Part shown: one piece after another, positions 28,011 through 36,045 of the stretch
Position numbering within the stretch: position 1 is the stretch's first letter
Layout of the letters: every line of letters begins with the position of its first letter
DNA from: CALGYY01 sp963678485
Lineage (GTDB): Bacteria; Bacteroidota; Bacteroidia; Bacteroidales; CAIWKO01
Assembly: GCA_963678485.1 (NCBI GenBank)
Contig: OY782882.1
Span: forward strand, 62,001 to 126,000
Length of the DNA: 64,000 nucleotides
Direction: 5' to 3'
The notes under the pieces: generated by a model
What the model was told of the DNA's origin: nothing
The model's database searches: none
Seen by the model: the letters and a program-made list of their open reading frames with translations, nothing else
Translations under genes and position numbers: made by a program

Positions 28011-28595
28011 ATGTTAGCAACAGGAAACAGACACCCCTATCACGAAATTGAACTCAATCTTACGGCAAGCGGAACAACGCCTATCTTACTCGCAGTTCAT
28101 GACCAACGTACCGAAATGATTAGTACAGGTAAAACGCCACAATTTGTAGGATATATGCGGTCCGGCGTTGGAATTCCCTACGCTATCACTACCAAAAGCG
28201 GACAGCCGCTGGCAGTTGATATTGCCAATGTAATCGGTGCAGCCTTGATAAAAAAAGGTTTTGCTGTAAAGAACATGCCTACTACGCCTTCGGAAACACA
28301 CGAGCAATTAGTCGAAAAAATGAAAGCGGCTAATGCCGGAATGCCAGTAGTATTACACCTTACAGCATGGCATAGCGACTGCTATCAGGTAGTATGGTAC
28401 TATTATAATTTGGTACTTCAGGTTTATGATAATGAAGGAAAATTCCTCGGACAAAAAATGATCGACGGCAAAGAAAGTCTGGGTGGCTCATTCTGGAATC
28501 CCCCGAAACACGCCAAAAAAACCTTACCCCCTGCATTAAAGAAAAGACTCGAAGAATTATTCAACAGCCCGGAAATATTAGCGTTGATTAAATAG
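28011..28595 (+). CDS. Conserved protein of unknown function
   Basis: A 194-aa protein that I do not recognise. No signal peptide is visible from this ATG. The pattern (ILLAVHDQRTEMIS; PFAITTKSGQPLA-like core; DIANVIGAALIKKGFAVKN; DCYQVVWYYYNLVLQVYDNEGKFLGQ) suggests a mixed alpha/beta domain reminiscent of YajG/GNA1162-type lipoproteins, which bind partners through DxR-containing first strands. That similarity is weak. It is transcribed alone, between uvrB and the bidirectional terminator at 28833-28881. Confidence 0.6.
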   Translation: MLATGNRHPYHEIELNLTASGTTPILLAVHDQRTEMISTGKTPQFVGYMRSGVGIPYAITTKSGQPLAVDIANVIGAALIKKGFAVKNMPTTPSETHEQLVEKMKAANAGMPVVLHLTAWHSDCYQVVWYYYNLVLQVYDNEGKFLGQKMIDGKESLGGSFWNPPKHAKKTLPPALKKRLEELFNSPEILALIK

Positions 28596-28620
28596 TGTCT
28601 GTACATAAAGCGCTGTCTGC
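28594..28620. repeat. Fragment of the dispersed intergenic repeat
   Basis: AGTGTCTGTACATAAAGCGCTGTCTGC begins at the stop of the preceding gene and resembles, in reverse orientation, the end of the repeat at 15241-15397 (GTGTCTGTCCATGAAGTCCGTC). It is a short degenerate relative. Confidence 0.5.
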
Positions 28621-28702
28621 AATGCTTGTTATGTAAAGGATAATTTAATTTGAGTTTACTCCATGCGAATTAAATACTAGATCCTGAGTAGTGGTTGGTG
28701 GG

Positions 28703-28723
28703 ATTCCGGATTAAATCCGGAAT
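28703..28723. repeat. 21-nt palindromic repeat, copy 1
   Basis: ATTCCGGAT-TAA-ATCCGGAAT: two perfect 9-nt inverted arms around TAA. Identical cores occur at 43721, 43936, 54344 and 54614, each followed by GACT. Similarity to the other copies extends about 40 bases downstream (…GGTGGTAGTTTGCATGTGGACC). Confidence 0.85.
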
Positions 28724-28795
28724 GACTCTATGATGAAGGGTGGTAGTTTGCATGTGGACCAGAATGACAGCTTGATTGAAAAAGCTAATTAGTTA

Positions 28796-28832
28796 GTATC
28801 TGTCCGAAAAGTCTGTCTGCGGCCTTGTCCTC
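28796..28832. repeat. Fragment of the dispersed intergenic repeat, joined to a terminator
   Basis: TATCTGTCCGAAAAGTCTGTCTGCGGCCTTGTCC, shown here in part, parallels the reverse complement of the 3' end of copy A (GTCTGTCCATGAAGTCC...). It runs straight into the terminator hairpin at 28833. Confidence 0.55.
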
Positions 28833-28881
28833 AAAAGAGTCGGGCAGGAATTTACTAGGTAAATTCCTGCCCGACTCTTTT
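28833..28881. terminator. Bidirectional terminator between convergent genes
   Basis: A perfect 23-bp stem (28833-28855 with 28859-28881; core GAGTCGGGCAGGAATTTAC) and a 3-nt loop TAG. It ends in a run of seven T on the plus strand and TTTT on the minus strand. It sits between the convergent genes ending at 28595 and 28894, so it should stop both transcripts. Confidence 0.85.
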
Positions 28882-28893
28882 TTTAAGTTCATC

Positions 28894-29895
28894 CTAAACA
28901 ATAATCCGATCCAACGCCCTAAACACTTTTTCCTCTCTATCAGCAATGCCTTTTAATAATTCGGATAGATCAGGATAAGGCGTTGCAGCCACCCCGCGAT
29001 TGCGCAGGTTTTTTGCACCATGACTGGCAAACGTCCGCCAGTTATCACCAATGCTCGTCATTTCAAGCGACAAATCTTTTAAATCAGGAATATTCAATTT
29101 CCCTGCTGCTTCTTGTAAAAAGGCAGCATACATAAAACGAAATCCAGCCCCACCGGTACCAATTTCTTCAAGCATGCGTATGAAATTCCCCAGCAACAAT
29201 GCAGCTTTCTGCTGACCGTACTTAGTGTCCCAATTTTTAATACGTGCTGCAATATAACGAATGCCCTTAACCCCAAACAATGGAACAGGTATACGCAGCA
29301 TATCTTCACAATTCTTTTTAATCCCGCGCCGAATCGCATTCTCAAGATCAATGTGCTGAGGTTTTTTTGTTATCCAATACATACGGCCTTTGGAAGGATA
29401 ACTTCCCTGAGCAAAACGTACACGCTGAAGATCTTTGTATGAAAGCGTTTCGATGTGCTCCATCACCGGATCGCTGATGTAATACTTATCATCCTCCTTA
29501 CCAATCACCACCATATTATGTGCATTGAAATGAAAACGATATTCAGGAGGGAAATAGGTCAGATTAAAAACACCCACAAGCAAACCAACAGGAATTCCTC
29601 GCGAAATGAGAGAATCCAACTGCTCCATAGCTTTTTCGCGATTTCTGAATTTCATCTTCTCAATCTCAACACCTAGTTTTCCGGTGCTGCGACGAAAGAT
29701 TATCCCCGGAAGGTTGCGAAAAGAAATCACCGGCATTCCGTTCACACGATAAAAGGGCATATAAGAAAAAAAACAACCGGAACCAATACCAAATACCAGA
29801 GGCTCGCTAAGTTCAATCCCCTGATGGCGTAATAGATTCACTGTGGAACCGTTCTCGCAATGGGCGGCCATTTTATGCTGAAAATCAATAATCAT
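28894..29895 (-). CDS. BtrH N-terminal domain / DUF4872 protein (peptidase- or acyltransferase-like)
   Basis: A 333-aa protein. The first ~150 residues match the BtrH N-terminal fold, a papain-like acyltransferase domain first known from butirosin biosynthesis: Cys13 in AAHCENGS, His126 in NAHNMVVIG and Asp142 in YISDPV make a plausible triad. The C-terminal helical half (NTKYGQQKAALLLGNFIRMLEEIGTGG; FLQEAAGKLNIPDL) fits DUF4872. In BtrH the domain transfers an acyl group from an acyl carrier protein. Last gene of a four-gene run with DarA- and DarB-like genes, so it may move an aryl or acyl product to an acceptor. No signal peptide. Confidence 0.85.
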   Translation of the reverse strand: MIIDFQHKMAAHCENGSTVNLLRHQGIELSEPLVFGIGSGCFFSYMPFYRVNGMPVISFRNLPGIIFRRSTGKLGVEIEKMKFRNREKAMEQLDSLISRGIPVGLLVGVFNLTYFPPEYRFHFNAHNMVVIGKEDDKYYISDPVMEHIETLSYKDLQRVRFAQGSYPSKGRMYWITKKPQHIDLENAIRRGIKKNCEDMLRIPVPLFGVKGIRYIAARIKNWDTKYGQQKAALLLGNFIRMLEEIGTGGAGFRFMYAAFLQEAAGKLNIPDLKDLSLEMTSIGDNWRTFASHGAKNLRNRGVAATPYPDLSELLKGIADREEKVFRALDRIIV

Positions 29896-29904
29896 GTAAT
29901 CCTA

Positions 29905-30303
29905 TTAAACGGTAAGTAATTCTTCTACTGTAATATTAAATGCTTCCGCATATTTTGCAAGCTCAGACTTTTCGAGCTTTGCAAAGCCTTTGGGTTTTCT
30001 GTGACGCTTTACGCTGAAATAGGAAAACCCTGTATATTGTGCTAACAAGCCAACGGTCATCATCGTTCGTTCCATATGAAAAGCCACGGGACTTAGCTTT
30101 CCTGCAATGACCAACTGCCGTACTTTAGCTGCTTTCTCGTGAACCTGATCCCATGCAAAACGCATGGCTTCATTCTTTGGATCCCATCCGATACTCAACA
30201 CTTGTTTGTAATTGCCGTCTTCGTCAACTGCATAACAAACATCCCTCACTTTTCCTTCGATTAGAAAACCGGCATCATCCTGAGGTACATCTTTTATTTT
30301 CAT
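29905..30303 (-). CDS. Uncharacterised 132-aa protein of the DarA/DarB cassette
   Basis: A small soluble protein without a recognised domain. The N-terminal half is strand-rich (GFLIEGKVRDVCYAVDEDGNYKQ), the centre helical (NEAMRFAWDQVHEKAAKVRQLVIAGKLSP), and the C-terminal 60 residues read like a simple helix-turn-helix or carrier-like bundle (LLAQYTGFSYFSVKRH; LAKYAEAFNITVEELL). The last motif resembles the end of XRE-type repressors, but a DNA-binding role is unproven. It lies 3 bp after the ketosynthase and 9 bp before the BtrH gene, so tight co-translation is likely. Could be a structural partner of either neighbour. Confidence 0.75.
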   Translation of the reverse strand: MKIKDVPQDDAGFLIEGKVRDVCYAVDEDGNYKQVLSIGWDPKNEAMRFAWDQVHEKAAKVRQLVIAGKLSPVAFHMERTMMTVGLLAQYTGFSYFSVKRHRKPKGFAKLEKSELAKYAEAFNITVEELLTV

Positions 30304-30306
30304 GGG

Positions 30307-31440
30307 TCAACAAACGCTAAGCAAACAATAAGAATAAGAAAAACGGGCACTTTCAGGAACCATTAATAAGATCTTTTCTCCCTTTTTCAATCGCCCGGAG
30401 TGAAATAATTCTTCAAGCATAAGATAAGGAGAGGCTGCACCAACATTGCCCACTTTTGTTAAGTTTGTAAACCACTTCGCTTCCGGTATAGGAGTACCGG
30501 CACGTTCAAGAGCATCCATGATTTTATCCTTAAAAAATTCAGACGAAAGATGGGGTAAAAAATAATCGATGCTATGTATATCCAATTGGTGCTTTATAAT
30601 TAATTCGTTCAGGAATTCCTGCCCAAATTCAACAATATTGCAGGCTAATAATTTTACATCCTGCTGAAGCGAGAATATAGACTGATCAAGCCATTGCGCT
30701 GGCTCAAACTCATGCCAGCCTTTTAGTGTTCCGTCGCTTTGTTTTTCTGCCCCGGCATACATGCAGGTTTCAATCTTATTGGCAAATGAAGTAATCTCCA
30801 GCCAATCGATTTTCAAACTAAGTCCTTTACCCGGTTTATCTTCAAGCAATACACAGGCTGCACCATCGGAAAGCATCCAGCGAAGAAATTCCTTTTCAAA
30901 TGCAACTATCCCATTTTGTTCCAGACGGATGATCTTTTCTGCCTCTGCATCGTACTTTCCCGATTTGAGCCAGGAAGAGATACGCTCTGATCCGCTGCAG
31001 ACGGCATTTACAGAATTTCCAGACAGCACAGACATATATCCATACTTCATCGCTTGCATTCCTGTACAACAGGCACCTGAAAATGCAGAAAGCTCCATAC
31101 TGCGCGCACCTAATAATCCGTGTACCATTGCAGCATGTGATGGTAAGAGCTGATCTGGAGAAGTAGTACCACAACTCAACAGCTCAATATCATTTCCGGA
31201 AAATTCCTGATTGTACAGTCCCCGTATTGCCAATGCCGTCATTTCAGCATTGCTGTGGGTGGGACGACCGTTCATATCAAGTGCATAATAACGTGTTTTT
31301 ATTTTATTCCGATTCAACACCAAACGACGCGCTACTGAAGGCTTACCGTTGATCATCCCAAGGTAGGCCTCCATCTGATCATTCGATATGGCTTCGTTTG
31401 GTAAAAACTTTGAACATCCTGTTATATATACACTCTTCAT
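30307..31440 (-). CDS. darB: 3-oxoacyl-ACP synthase III-like enzyme (DarB-like)
   Basis: A 377-aa thiolase-fold ketosynthase of the KAS III group. The Cys-His-Asn triad is visible: Cys125 in SGACCTGM, His297 in FLPHLSSEFF and Asn332 in KVGNVGAASP. DarB-type enzymes make or couple the beta-keto acyl chains used for dialkylresorcinols and the resorcinol part of flexirubins. The Cys-Cys pair and the His-Leu in place of the KAS III His-Gln are departures from FabH. It sits directly after the DarA-like gene, the order known from flexirubin-type clusters; the symbol is given on that basis. Confidence 0.8.
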   Translation of the reverse strand: MKSVYITGCSKFLPNEAISNDQMEAYLGMINGKPSVARRLVLNRNKIKTRYYALDMNGRPTHSNAEMTALAIRGLYNQEFSGNDIELLSCGTTSPDQLLPSHAAMVHGLLGARSMELSAFSGACCTGMQAMKYGYMSVLSGNSVNAVCSGSERISSWLKSGKYDAEAEKIIRLEQNGIVAFEKEFLRWMLSDGAACVLLEDKPGKGLSLKIDWLEITSFANKIETCMYAGAEKQSDGTLKGWHEFEPAQWLDQSIFSLQQDVKLLACNIVEFGQEFLNELIIKHQLDIHSIDYFLPHLSSEFFKDKIMDALERAGTPIPEAKWFTNLTKVGNVGAASPYLMLEELFHSGRLKKGEKILLMVPESARFSYSYCLLSVC

Positions 31441-31477
31441 AATCTCTCTTCAAAAAAAGCAAAATAAAAGTACAAAA

Positions 31478-32407
31478 CTAATCAGTCACAGCAAGGCTGT
31501 TTTGCGAAAAATATTCAATATCGCGCCTCACTTTTTTGGAAATGAATAATTTAATGATGAAGTAAACGGCCCGTCCTACAGGTGAGATAACAAATAATAC
31601 CGTAAGCAGATATGCCTTAAAAAAGCTAAGTTGTGCGTGACGACGCGGATCGCCCTGTGGCCCTTTCTTCAAAATGCGCGATGCCCACATCATAAAGATT
31701 TTTGAGCCGTTACGCTCAAACAAAATATAATTGGGATCAATTGCTATTGCGCCCTTTTCATTTAATTGTGCTTGCATATCACTAAGTTTTTCCGACATGC
31801 AAGCATTCACAATGACATCACCAAAAACAGATGCATTTAAAATATCTTTATCGGAAACGCCCGCCCTTGGCAACATTCCTGAAGCCTCCTGCTTTCCTTT
31901 CATCAGCCAACGGATAATCGTCAACACACTGGTAAGGTTACCGGCCCGATCTACCATCGCTATATTGCCAATTAAATTGGCTCCTGCAGAGACAAGATAC
32001 TTTTTCACCTTCTCCTGCGACATCAGCCACATATTGCGGCAACCGATTACAGTGATGACAGGCTTACCTTTTATCAAGGATTTCCCCTGAGCTGACTGTA
32101 AGAATGAAGCTGCAGGAATTGAGGGTGACAAATACCATGGAGCATATCCAAAAATGATTAAATCATAATCATTGCCATATTTCGGAGCAATAGGCTTGAG
32201 CGCACAGGGAATACCCATAAAGGATTCAGGGAAGCTATCAAAGAATTGCACCGAAGTCCATGGGAAAGGAAAATTCGGCTCAGGCTCAATAAGGCAATAT
32301 TCAATATCATGGCCTGCAGCCTTCAAGGGAGCGGTCACTGAATCGAGGATCAATCGGAGCTGACCCGTCTGTGTATAATAAACTACGAGTATTCGTTTTT
32401 TTATCAT
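31478..32407 (-). CDS. darA: DarA-like dialkylresorcinol-condensing protein with flavodoxin-like domain
   Basis: A 309-aa protein. It begins like a flavodoxin/NADPH oxidoreductase (ILVVYYTQTGQL, 6-17) and continues with the segment NFPFPWTSVQFFDSFPESFMG, split across helices, then LIIFGYAPWYLSPSIPAASFL and PVITVIGCRNMWLMSQEKVKK. These match proteins annotated as DarA (dialkylresorcinol condensing enzyme) in Bacteroidota. The C-terminus has one or two hydrophobic segments (FKAYLLTVLFVISPVGRAVYF), so it may be membrane-associated. Together with DarB it would join two acyl units into a resorcinol ring. Recognised from memory of the family, without alignment. Confidence 0.78.
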   Translation of the reverse strand: MIKKRILVVYYTQTGQLRLILDSVTAPLKAAGHDIEYCLIEPEPNFPFPWTSVQFFDSFPESFMGIPCALKPIAPKYGNDYDLIIFGYAPWYLSPSIPAASFLQSAQGKSLIKGKPVITVIGCRNMWLMSQEKVKKYLVSAGANLIGNIAMVDRAGNLTSVLTIIRWLMKGKQEASGMLPRAGVSDKDILNASVFGDVIVNACMSEKLSDMQAQLNEKGAIAIDPNYILFERNGSKIFMMWASRILKKGPQGDPRRHAQLSFFKAYLLTVLFVISPVGRAVYFIIKLFISKKVRRDIEYFSQNSLAVTD

Positions 32408-32423
32408 AACAAAATTGAACTTG

Positions 32424-32431
32424 CAAAATTA
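32424..32431 (-). promoter_or_regulatory. -7 promoter element of the darA-darB cassette (TAATTTTG)
   Basis: Minus-strand match to TAnnTTTG, 16 bp before the ATG at 32407. It is the only good box before the four-gene run, so all four genes probably share it. Confidence 0.45.
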
Positions 32432-32527
32432 GCCAAATTATCCGAATTCAGCCTCTTTTACAAGTTCAATCCTTCCCGGCACCAGTACCGGCTTATCCGG
32501 GCATCGTGCCCGTGACCGCTCACCCCT

Positions 32528-32986
32528 TCATTTTGGTATTCCGTACTGAATATCAATAATCTTGGTCTCGTAACGGTCGTCAAAAGCAAAACTAGCCTGA
32601 TCGAACGATGGCGGTCCACACTTTCCCATCACATTATTCGAGAAACCATAACCCTCTGTGGGGATGCCGATCAGGTTCTTGTTCATTTCTTTATCGTTAT
32701 TCAAATCTTGTAATACAACTACTGCATAACTTCCATAGGGCAATCCGTCGAAACGAATGAATTCTTCTTTCCCGGTGATCACACGACTTGCACCAATGGT
32801 AGGTGTTTCCAGATATTCCTCATTGTCGCTGTACAGGGCAACTAATAGCTGTCCTTCGTTGTTGTTAATTCCGGTCACTACCACGATGAGTGTACCAGTC
32901 CCGGATGGAGTAGGTTGAGCCCAAATCTGGTCAGTTGAGAGGATGACCAGTAATAACGCGAGAAAAATGCAGCCGAGAGTTTTCAT
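32528..32986 (-). CDS. Secreted DUF2141 protein
   Basis: A 152-aa protein with a signal peptide (1-24, ending IWAQ). The mature part is a single beta-sandwich DUF2141 domain: LIVVVTGINNNEGQLLVALYS, GLPYGSYAVVVLQDLNNDKEMNKN, IGIPTEGYGFSNN, and the terminal FDDRYETKIIDIQYG. The family is common in the periplasm or surface of Bacteroidota and Proteobacteria; function is unknown. Single gene. The 445 bases between it and the next gene (32987-33431) show no feature that I recognise. Confidence 0.9.
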   Translation of the reverse strand: MKTLGCIFLALLLVILSTDQIWAQPTPSGTGTLIVVVTGINNNEGQLLVALYSDNEEYLETPTIGASRVITGKEEFIRFDGLPYGSYAVVVLQDLNNDKEMNKNLIGIPTEGYGFSNNVMGKCGPPSFDQASFAFDDRYETKIIDIQYGIPK

Positions 32987-33431
32987 TTTGCAATGGTTTT
33001 GGGGTTATACAAAATGTATGATAAAATCTGGGTAGTGATTTTTTCACAACTCTCATATTAAATGAATAAATGGGTGTAGATGAAACGAGGGAGCGGGTAG
33101 TGTCTTTTATAAACTTCAAAAGAAATCATGATATTGTATCAAAACAAATAAAATGCAATTAAAATAAAAACTAATTTGATTTTCTAAAACAGCCAATTTC
33201 ATATAGCCTGAAATATCTGTATAACTAAGGAATCCCGAACCAAAATTTGATCTCGAGTCCGATGGACGGCCTCTGAACTTCTATTATAAGAATTACAGCA
33301 CCCGAACTTATTCAATTGAATAAAACAAAATATGAATATACAGTTCATAGTTCCAACAGGTGAATCGTCTTAAAAAAATAATTTCCCCTTAAGCTATTTA
33401 CTACCCACCCTCCAGCAATCCAAAACCAGCA

Positions 33432-35567
33432 TCACTGTTGCTCCGCAGCCCTCATCACCTTAAAGAAATAATCCTTATCAAGAGGATAACGCATTTGTCC
33501 AGCACTGTTGAGATCAGCAAACGAAAGCTTATACTGCCCCATATCAAAATAGGCCACAGCACGGTTCACATACGATGCCCCATCCTTTGGATTTAATGAA
33601 ATAGCCTTGGTATAATCATCCACTGCTTCAGGATAATGTTTCAGATTGTAATGCGCAATACCACGCCATCCGTAGGTTTCAGAACGATCAGGATTTAAGG
33701 CAACTGACTGATTATACAGTTCAAGTGCCTCTGCAAATTGCTTGCGACGGGTTAACACCAAGGCTTTCCAATAAAGTATTTCAGCTTCGAAAAACACACG
33801 CTCCTCTGCCTTCACATTCATTTTTAAGGCATGCGCCTGTTCAAAATCAGCCATCGCTTCATCCGTCCTTTGTAAATTAAAAAGGGCGGTCCCGCGCCAC
33901 ATCCAGGCCTTGGTGTCCTCGGGTTTGATTTTTAAATAAGCATTGTAATCAGGTAAGGCTAAATCGAATTTGCTAATGGTGCTATATGTATTTGCGCGAC
34001 CAATCAAGGAACCATCATCATCGGGTTTATAACGTAATGCTCCAGAAAAATCCACAATCGCAGCATCGTACCTTTGTGTATTATAATATAACACTCCGCG
34101 ATTTCCCTTGGCCTGATAATAAGTCGAATCAATGGAAATTGCTTTAGTAAAATCAGCTTCCGCCTTTTCATTGTTCTTAAGCCATCGATAATATAAATAG
34201 CCCCGATTGTTATAACCAAAGGGCAAATTCGGATAAGTATTAATCAACTTCGTAAAGAGTACTTCTCCATTCTTCCAATCTGCAATACGCTGCCACGACA
34301 GTAAAAAACAAAAGATCGCAAAACCTGCTACTACAATATGCAGTAATGGTCTAAGTTTCTTCCACACCGGCTGAATACTATTCCACGCCCACGTATACAT
34401 CCATCCAAGAATAAAAAATAGTCCAATGTAAGGGACATACGTATATCGTTCAGCCATGATTGCTCCACCAACAGGGAGTGCCTGTAACACTAAAGCGATA
34501 TTAACAAGAAAGAAGAGACCTCCAAAAATATATTGCCGACCCAACTTGCGTGTCAGGAATAGCGCAATAATCATGAGCATCACAATTCCCCCTGAAACAT
34601 AGAACATATAAGGAATGTGCCCTTCCACACGCGGAGGATATGGATACATAGCAGCAAGATCCAGCGGCACAAACAATTTATAAACATACATCACAATATT
34701 GTTGCACACCAGAAATATACGCTCGATGGGAGAATACAACGGACCAAGATCCTGAATGGCGCCCTTCTCTCCTTGCGACATTACCGCAAGTACTCCAAAT
34801 ATCATCGAAAAAGCAATAAATGGAATTTTATCCCATGCCAGTTTCCAGCTCCATTTTCGCTTTTGGAAATAATCAATCAACAATAGAGCGCCGGGAAGTG
34901 CAACAGCCGCGGATTTCGAAAGGAGTGATAAAAAGAAAAGTACGACTGCAATGATATAATTTCTCGACTTTCGATCCTCCTTTTGCAAGTATGACAGGTA
35001 ATAGAGACAGGACAACAAAAAGAAAAAAGTATAAAGTACATCCTTGCGTTCACTAATCCATGCAACGCTTTCAACATGCATAGGGTGGATTCCAAAAAAG
35101 AGCGCCACAAAGGCCGCCAGTTCTATCTTCCCTGTCATTCTGCGTATCAATACAAAGACAAGGAAACAATTTAGTAAATGAAAAATCAGATTATTCAGAT
35201 GATACAAAAATGCCTTCTCTCCCACCAGCGCATATTCTACCGCATAGAAAAAAGTAGTCAGTGGATGATAGTTCCCTTTATAAAATGTAGTTGGATTAAA
35301 AATGGTGATAATGTTGTCAACTGTCAGTTTATGCACCAACTCATGTTCCTGAATGTATCCGCCATCGTCCCAATTGACTATAAAATCATTGAATAAGGAA
35401 GGCACGTACAAAACCAAGGTGATCAACAAAACGCCTATCAAATAATACAGGCGTTTACGATCGTTGGGCTGTTGCGGAGCCTGTGCCACTTTGCCTGCAA
35501 CAACAGACTTTGCCTTTGGTGTTGTTCCCTGCTTAGAGTAATGCTTTTTATATTGTTTTCCTGACAT
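33432..35567 (-). CDS. Multi-pass membrane protein with C-terminal TPR repeats (TMTC-like)
   Basis: A 711-aa protein. A basic N-terminal tail is followed by about ten to twelve TM helices with the GT39-like first loop motif (FNDFIVNWDDGGYIQEHELV) and IHPMHVESVAWISERKDVLY, both typical of GT-C glycosyltransferase-like proteins of the TMTC family. The C-terminal ~280 residues carry seven or so TPR units (KAEADFTKAISIDSTYYQAKGNRGVLYYN, broken over two helices; AVDDYTKAISLNPKD). Eukaryotic TMTCs O-mannosylate cadherins; the bacterial function is unknown. Start 35567 is preferred to 35609 since the -7 box (35588-35595) lies between them. Confidence 0.85.
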   Translation of the reverse strand: MSGKQYKKHYSKQGTTPKAKSVVAGKVAQAPQQPNDRKRLYYLIGVLLITLVLYVPSLFNDFIVNWDDGGYIQEHELVHKLTVDNIITIFNPTTFYKGNYHPLTTFFYAVEYALVGEKAFLYHLNNLIFHLLNCFLVFVLIRRMTGKIELAAFVALFFGIHPMHVESVAWISERKDVLYTFFFLLSCLYYLSYLQKEDRKSRNYIIAVVLFFLSLLSKSAAVALPGALLLIDYFQKRKWSWKLAWDKIPFIAFSMIFGVLAVMSQGEKGAIQDLGPLYSPIERIFLVCNNIVMYVYKLFVPLDLAAMYPYPPRVEGHIPYMFYVSGGIVMLMIIALFLTRKLGRQYIFGGLFFLVNIALVLQALPVGGAIMAERYTYVPYIGLFFILGWMYTWAWNSIQPVWKKLRPLLHIVVAGFAIFCFLLSWQRIADWKNGEVLFTKLINTYPNLPFGYNNRGYLYYRWLKNNEKAEADFTKAISIDSTYYQAKGNRGVLYYNTQRYDAAIVDFSGALRYKPDDDGSLIGRANTYSTISKFDLALPDYNAYLKIKPEDTKAWMWRGTALFNLQRTDEAMADFEQAHALKMNVKAEERVFFEAEILYWKALVLTRRKQFAEALELYNQSVALNPDRSETYGWRGIAHYNLKHYPEAVDDYTKAISLNPKDGASYVNRAVAYFDMGQYKLSFADLNSAGQMRYPLDKDYFFKVMRAAEQQ

Positions 35568-35587
35568 ACTTCTGAATTTAAGAAAAG

Positions 35588-35595
35588 CAAAAATA
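35588..35595 (-). promoter_or_regulatory. -7 promoter element (TATTTTTG)
   Basis: Minus-strand match 20 bp before the ATG at 35567. It decides the start of the TMTC-like gene. The rest of the divergent gap 35596-36045 has only small hairpins (7-bp stem at 35858-35877; AAACCCT/AGGGTTT at 36005-36026). Confidence 0.5.
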
Positions 35596-36004
35596 AGTAA
35601 ACTTATCACAATTTCACACCCTGAGTGCTGAAAAGAGAACCGACAATGCGATCAATGAGCATATTGATTGTTTATACCGTTGCTGGCATTGATTACTATT
35701 TTATTTGATGATGATTTATCGCAATGCGCGGTTTTCAAGAGTCAATGCGAATTTATGCATTGGCGTAACATGAGGCTCATACCCATGATTTCGAGACTCC
35801 GTTCCAATCCAGCACTTTCGATAAGCTCATAGCCAAGGATGAAGCCCGGGAACCTATGCTGAGTGGCATCAGCATGCTAAATGCACTACAAAACTCAAAT
35901 ATTATCTAATAATAAGTAATTTATTAACGTCAGCATAACAATTAGAAGGTAAAAAATGACGACCTTTGCAGGCCTTTTTGAAACATGGTCTCAGAAATCT
36001 CTGA

Positions 36005-36026
36005 AAACCCTGAAAAACAAGGGTTT
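36005..36026 (+). other. Small hairpin in the EF-G leader
   Basis: AAACCCT (36005-36011), an 8-nt loop, AGGGTTT (36020-36026): a perfect 7-bp stem that ends 20 bases before the first possible start of the EF-G gene. Could affect leader stability or initiation; there is no T tract, so it is not a good terminator. Confidence 0.35.
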
Positions 36027-36045
36027 CAAAAAGGGAAAACGATAA

